The position numbers and the translations under genes are program-made. The notes under the pieces are model-generated. The model was given only the letters and a program-made list of their open reading frames with translations. It made no database searches and was not told the origin of the DNA. Source: Deltaproteobacteria bacterium (GTDB lineage Bacteria > Desulfobacterota > Deferrimicrobia > Deferrimicrobiales > Deferrimicrobiaceae). Taken from it: DNA of 7,171 nt. Location of the stretch: the NCBI GenBank assembly GCA_003513855.1, contig DOTC01000211.1:2306-9476 (forward strand), in the 5' to 3' direction. Positions 5,249-7,171 of this stretch are shown one piece after another (the first letter of the stretch is position 1; each line of letters opens with the position of its first letter).

Positions 5249-6123
5249 GGGGATCTTCCGGGGAAAAGGGCCGCGGAGTCCCGGAAACGCTGATCTTCCT
5301 GGTCGGCCATCCCCTTTCCCATTCGTTGAGCCCCTCGATGCACAACGGCGTGATCGGGCGCCGGAAGCTTCCCCTCCGCTACGTGGCGTTCGACCTATCC
5401 CCGGGCAGATTGGCCGATTTCTTCCGCGTCGTCCGGGCCGGGAACTTTCTGGGGGGAAACATTACGATTCCGTACAAGGAAGAGGCCGCCTCCCTGGCGG
5501 ACGGGGCCTCGGAGGCGGTCCGGGTGTGCGGGGCGGCGAACGTGGTTCGCGTCCGGTCGGGACGTCTCCTTGCGGACAACACGGACGGAAGGGGCCTCCT
5601 TGCCGCGCTTGCGGGGGCCGGATGGGGAAGGCGGTTTCCCCGCGTCGTCCTGCTGGGCGCGGGAGGATCGGCCCGCGGGATCGGCTATGAAATGGCGCGT
5701 GCGGGAACGCGCGAACTGGTGATCCTGAACCGGACGCCGTCGCGCGCGCAAGCCGTCGCGGAGCGTCTCTCCCGCAGGTTCCCCCGGACAACCGTCACGA
5801 CCGGGAACCTCGAGCCCCGGGCGATCGCCCGGGAATTCTCCGGAACCGATCTGGTCGTCCAGTGCACCTCGCTGGGCCTGACGGCGGATTGGGGGTCGTT
5901 TCCCGTGGAGGCGCTAAAGAAAGACACCAGGTTCGTCGATATAGTGTATCAAAAGGGGGGGACTACCCTCGTCAAGGCCCTGCGCAGAAGGGGCGTCCCC
6001 GCCATGGACGGCCTGCCGATGCTTGCGTGGCAGGCGGCGCTGAGTTTCAGAGCCTGGACGGGGATCGATGTGACGGGAGAGGAATTCCTGTCTCTCGCCC
6101 GAAAGGAACTGGCCAGGAGATGA
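5245..6123 (+). CDS. aroE: Shikimate dehydrogenase
   Basis: AroE reduces 3-dehydroshikimate to shikimate with NADPH in aromatic amino acid synthesis. The 292-residue product shows the shikimate-binding SHSLSPS segment (S27, S29), the catalytic lysine in NITIPYK78, GAANVV (96-101), and DNTDG with D114 as the partner acid. The Rossmann domain follows: LLGAGGSARG (136-145) and NRTPSR (162-167), where Arg after Asn favours NADP, then DIVYQKGGT (232-240) and the C-terminal MDGLPMLAWQAAL with Q263. All key residues are present. There is no ATG or GTG near the expected N-terminus: the frame offers TTG at 5245, whose last two bases begin the HNH stop (TTGA overlap), or CTG at 5290. I chose TTG because a four-base overlap allows coupled re-initiation; CTG would remove 15 residues without harming the enzyme. 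The first ATG (5338) would delete the substrate site and is excluded. Confidence 0.94.
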   Translation: MRGSSGEKGRGVPETLIFLVGHPLSHSLSPSMHNGVIGRRKLPLRYVAFDLSPGRLADFFRVVRAGNFLGGNITIPYKEEAASLADGASEAVRVCGAANVVRVRSGRLLADNTDGRGLLAALAGAGWGRRFPRVVLLGAGGSARGIGYEMARAGTRELVILNRTPSRAQAVAERLSRRFPRTTVTTGNLEPRAIAREFSGTDLVVQCTSLGLTADWGSFPVEALKKDTRFVDIVYQKGGTTLVKALRRRGVPAMDGLPMLAWQAALSFRAWTGIDVTGEEFLSLARKELARR

Positions 6124-6143
6124 ACCCGGAAGGGGATTCGCGC

Positions 6144-6172
6144 TTGACAAAGACTCATAAATTTTATAAATT
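6144..6172 (+). promoter_or_regulatory. Sigma70-like promoter of pilB
   Basis: A perfect -35 TTGACA (6144-6149) is followed after 17 bases by TAAATT (6167-6172); TATAAA at 6165-6170 is an alternative -10 with a 15-base spacer. It lies 20 bases after the aroE stop. The region downstream is strongly AT-rich, which would aid strand opening. I looked for a sigma54 -24/-12 element and found none with correct GG/GC spacing. Confidence 0.6.
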
Positions 6173-6196
6173 TTGCATAATTTAAGCATAATTAGG
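6157..6196 (+). repeat. AT-rich tandem repeats in the pilB leader
   Basis: ATAAATTTT occurs twice back to back (6157-6165 and 6166-6174). It is followed directly by GCATAATTTAA (6175-6185) and GCATAATTAGG (6186-6196), a second pair with eight identical leading bases and an 11-base period, close to one helical turn. Bases 6151-6200 contain only 11 G or C out of 50, in an otherwise GC-rich window. The repeats cover the -10 region, the leader and the ribosome site of pilB. Confidence 0.6.
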
Positions 6197-6206
6197 TGGA
6201 ATTGAA

Positions 6207-7171
6207 ATGTCCGTAATGGCCACAAAAATCGGTGAGATGCTCTTGAAAGGGAACCTGATCACCCAGGAGCAGCTCCGGACCGCCCTGGAGACCCAGAAAA
6301 AGACCAAAGAGCGGATCGGATCGGTCCTCGTGAAAGAGGGAACCATCAAGGAGCCGGAGCTGCTTTCTTTCCTGGGAAGGCAGTTCAACATCCCGGTGGT
6401 TGACCTGGCCAAGTACGAGATCAACCCGGAAGTGGTCCGTCTTCTGCCCGAGGACCTGGTTCAGAAGAACATGGCGCTCCCCATCAACCGGGTGGGGGCG
6501 AAGCTGATCGTTGCGGTCGCGGACCCCTCCAACATGGGGATCCTGGACGCCATAGGATTCAAGACCGGCTACGCCGTGGAGCTCGTGCTCGCCTCCGAGA
6601 AAGAGATCACCGCCGCCATCAACAAGTTTTTCGACCAGTCCCTCGAGTTCAAGGACATCATCTCGGAGCTGGACGACGATCTGGAGGTCGTCCGGGAAGA
6701 GGAAGTCGACGTAGGCGAGCTCGAGCGCGGGCTGGACGACGCCCCCGTGGTCAAGCTCGTCAACTTCATCCTGACAGACGCAATCAAGAAAAGGTCTTCG
6801 GACATCCACGTCGAGCCGTACGAGAAGGAGTTCCGGGTCCGGTATCGCGTCGACGGCGTGCTGTACGAGGTGATGAGACCCCCGCTGAAGATGCGCAACG
6901 CCATCTCCTCGCGGCTCAAGATCCTGGCCTCCCTCGACATCGCGGAGCGTCGGCTTCCGCAGGACGGGAGGATCAAGCTCAAGATCGGGAAGGGGAGGGA
7001 AATGGATTTCCGCGTCTCCACCCTGCCCACGATCTACGGGGAAAAGACCGTCCTGCGCCTCCTGGATAAAACCACCCTGGAACTCGACATGACCAAGCTC
7101 GGGTTCGAGCGGGAACAGCTGAACGATTTCCTGGAGGCGATCCACAGGCCGTACGGGATGGTTCTGGTCAC
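6207..7171 (+). CDS. pilB: Type IV pilus assembly ATPase PilB (3' partial)
   Basis: PilB is the hexameric cytoplasmic ATPase that drives pilus extension. The visible 321 residues start at ATG 6207, with AGGTGG about seven bases upstream. Residues 7-30 and 36-59 form a tandem MshEN motif (K-I-G-x2-L-L ... L-x3-L-x2-Q and R-I-G-x2-L-V ... L-x3-L-x2-Q, five-residue spacer), the c-di-GMP-binding type. The rest of the N-terminal domain reaches about 142, then an acidic linker (about 153-178, many Asp/Glu). The GSPII_E domain begins near 180 with SSDIHVEP (197-204), RVRYRVDGVL, RLKILASLDIAERRLPQDGR and RVSTLPTIYGEKTVLRLLD, all hallmark segments. The window stops at RPYGMVLV, immediately before the expected Walker A GPTGSGKT, so ATP-binding and Asp/His boxes cannot be seen. 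GspE or MshE are alternatives; the N-terminus and probable neighbours favour PilB. The gene has its own promoter-like region and probably heads a pilus operon beyond the window. Confidence 0.9.
   Translation, partial: MSVMATKIGEMLLKGNLITQEQLRTALETQKKTKERIGSVLVKEGTIKEPELLSFLGRQFNIPVVDLAKYEINPEVVRLLPEDLVQKNMALPINRVGAKLIVAVADPSNMGILDAIGFKTGYAVELVLASEKEITAAINKFFDQSLEFKDIISELDDDLEVVREEEVDVGELERGLDDAPVVKLVNFILTDAIKKRSSDIHVEPYEKEFRVRYRVDGVLYEVMRPPLKMRNAISSRLKILASLDIAERRLPQDGRIKLKIGKGREMDFRVSTLPTIYGEKTVLRLLDKTTLELDMTKLGFEREQLNDFLEAIHRPYGMVLV

Noticed and set aside
6144..6206. Sigma54-type promoter for pilB
   Set aside because: TTGC at 6173-6176 lacks a GG at the required -24 distance, while a consensus sigma70 -35 is present.
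6192..7145. Minus-strand open frame of 317 codons opposite pilB
   Set aside because: The plus strand encodes hallmark PilB motifs through to the window end; the antisense product has no recognisable domain and would start inside pilB.
1..7171. In-frame UGA selenocysteine codons, prompted by the presence of selA
   Set aside because: Every UGA at a gene end lies at the natural family length and no conserved domain continues in frame past it.

Overview
The window reads as an ordinary chromosomal segment of a GC-rich, free-living bacterium. Third codon positions are almost all G or C, and GTG and TTG starts are used next to ATG. The presence of selenocysteine synthase (selA), a type IV pilus extension ATPase with a c-di-GMP-type N-terminus (pilB), a COG1403-type HNH protein and a RsbV/RsbW-type partner-switch pair suggests a deltaproteobacterial lineage (Desulfuromonadota/Desulfobacterota, Geobacter-like). 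That placement is inferred from gene content and protein style, not from a marker gene. I see no tRNA, rRNA, CRISPR array, insertion sequence or phage gene.

Layout. (1) Bases 1-1450, plus strand: a 5'-truncated protein that joins an unusual N-terminal domain (possibly a degenerate PD-(D/E)XK nuclease fold) to an RsbW-like HATPase. Four bases later comes a STAS anti-anti-sigma protein. Together they look like a partner-switching signalling module. (2) Bases 1461-2249, minus strand, convergent with the first pair: a xylose-isomerase/AP-endonuclease-2-like TIM-barrel protein. (3) Bases 2250-2415: a 166-base divergent regulatory region with a good sigma70-like promoter and two unrelated short inverted repeats. 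(4) Bases 2416-4589, plus: a GntR/FCD regulator followed after 17 bases by selA. (5) Bases 4594-6123, plus: its own promoter-like sequence, then an HNH endonuclease-family gene that overlaps aroE by four bases. (6) Bases 6124-6206: a strikingly AT-rich island with tandem repeats and a consensus -35, leading into pilB. The window cuts pilB just before the expected Walker A motif.

How they fit together. The genes fall into small, mostly independent transcription units: signalling (HATPase/STAS), a divergently controlled sugar-metabolism-like enzyme with a candidate regulator, selenocysteine-tRNA synthesis, shikimate synthesis with a DNA-processing-like partner, and type IV pili. The least familiar part is the N-terminal domain fused to the HATPase. 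The other findings concern regulation (divergent inverted repeats, the GntR/selA junction, the pilB leader) and family deviations (FCD ligand, SelA insert, MshEN motif). No stretch longer than 300 bases lacks a gene.
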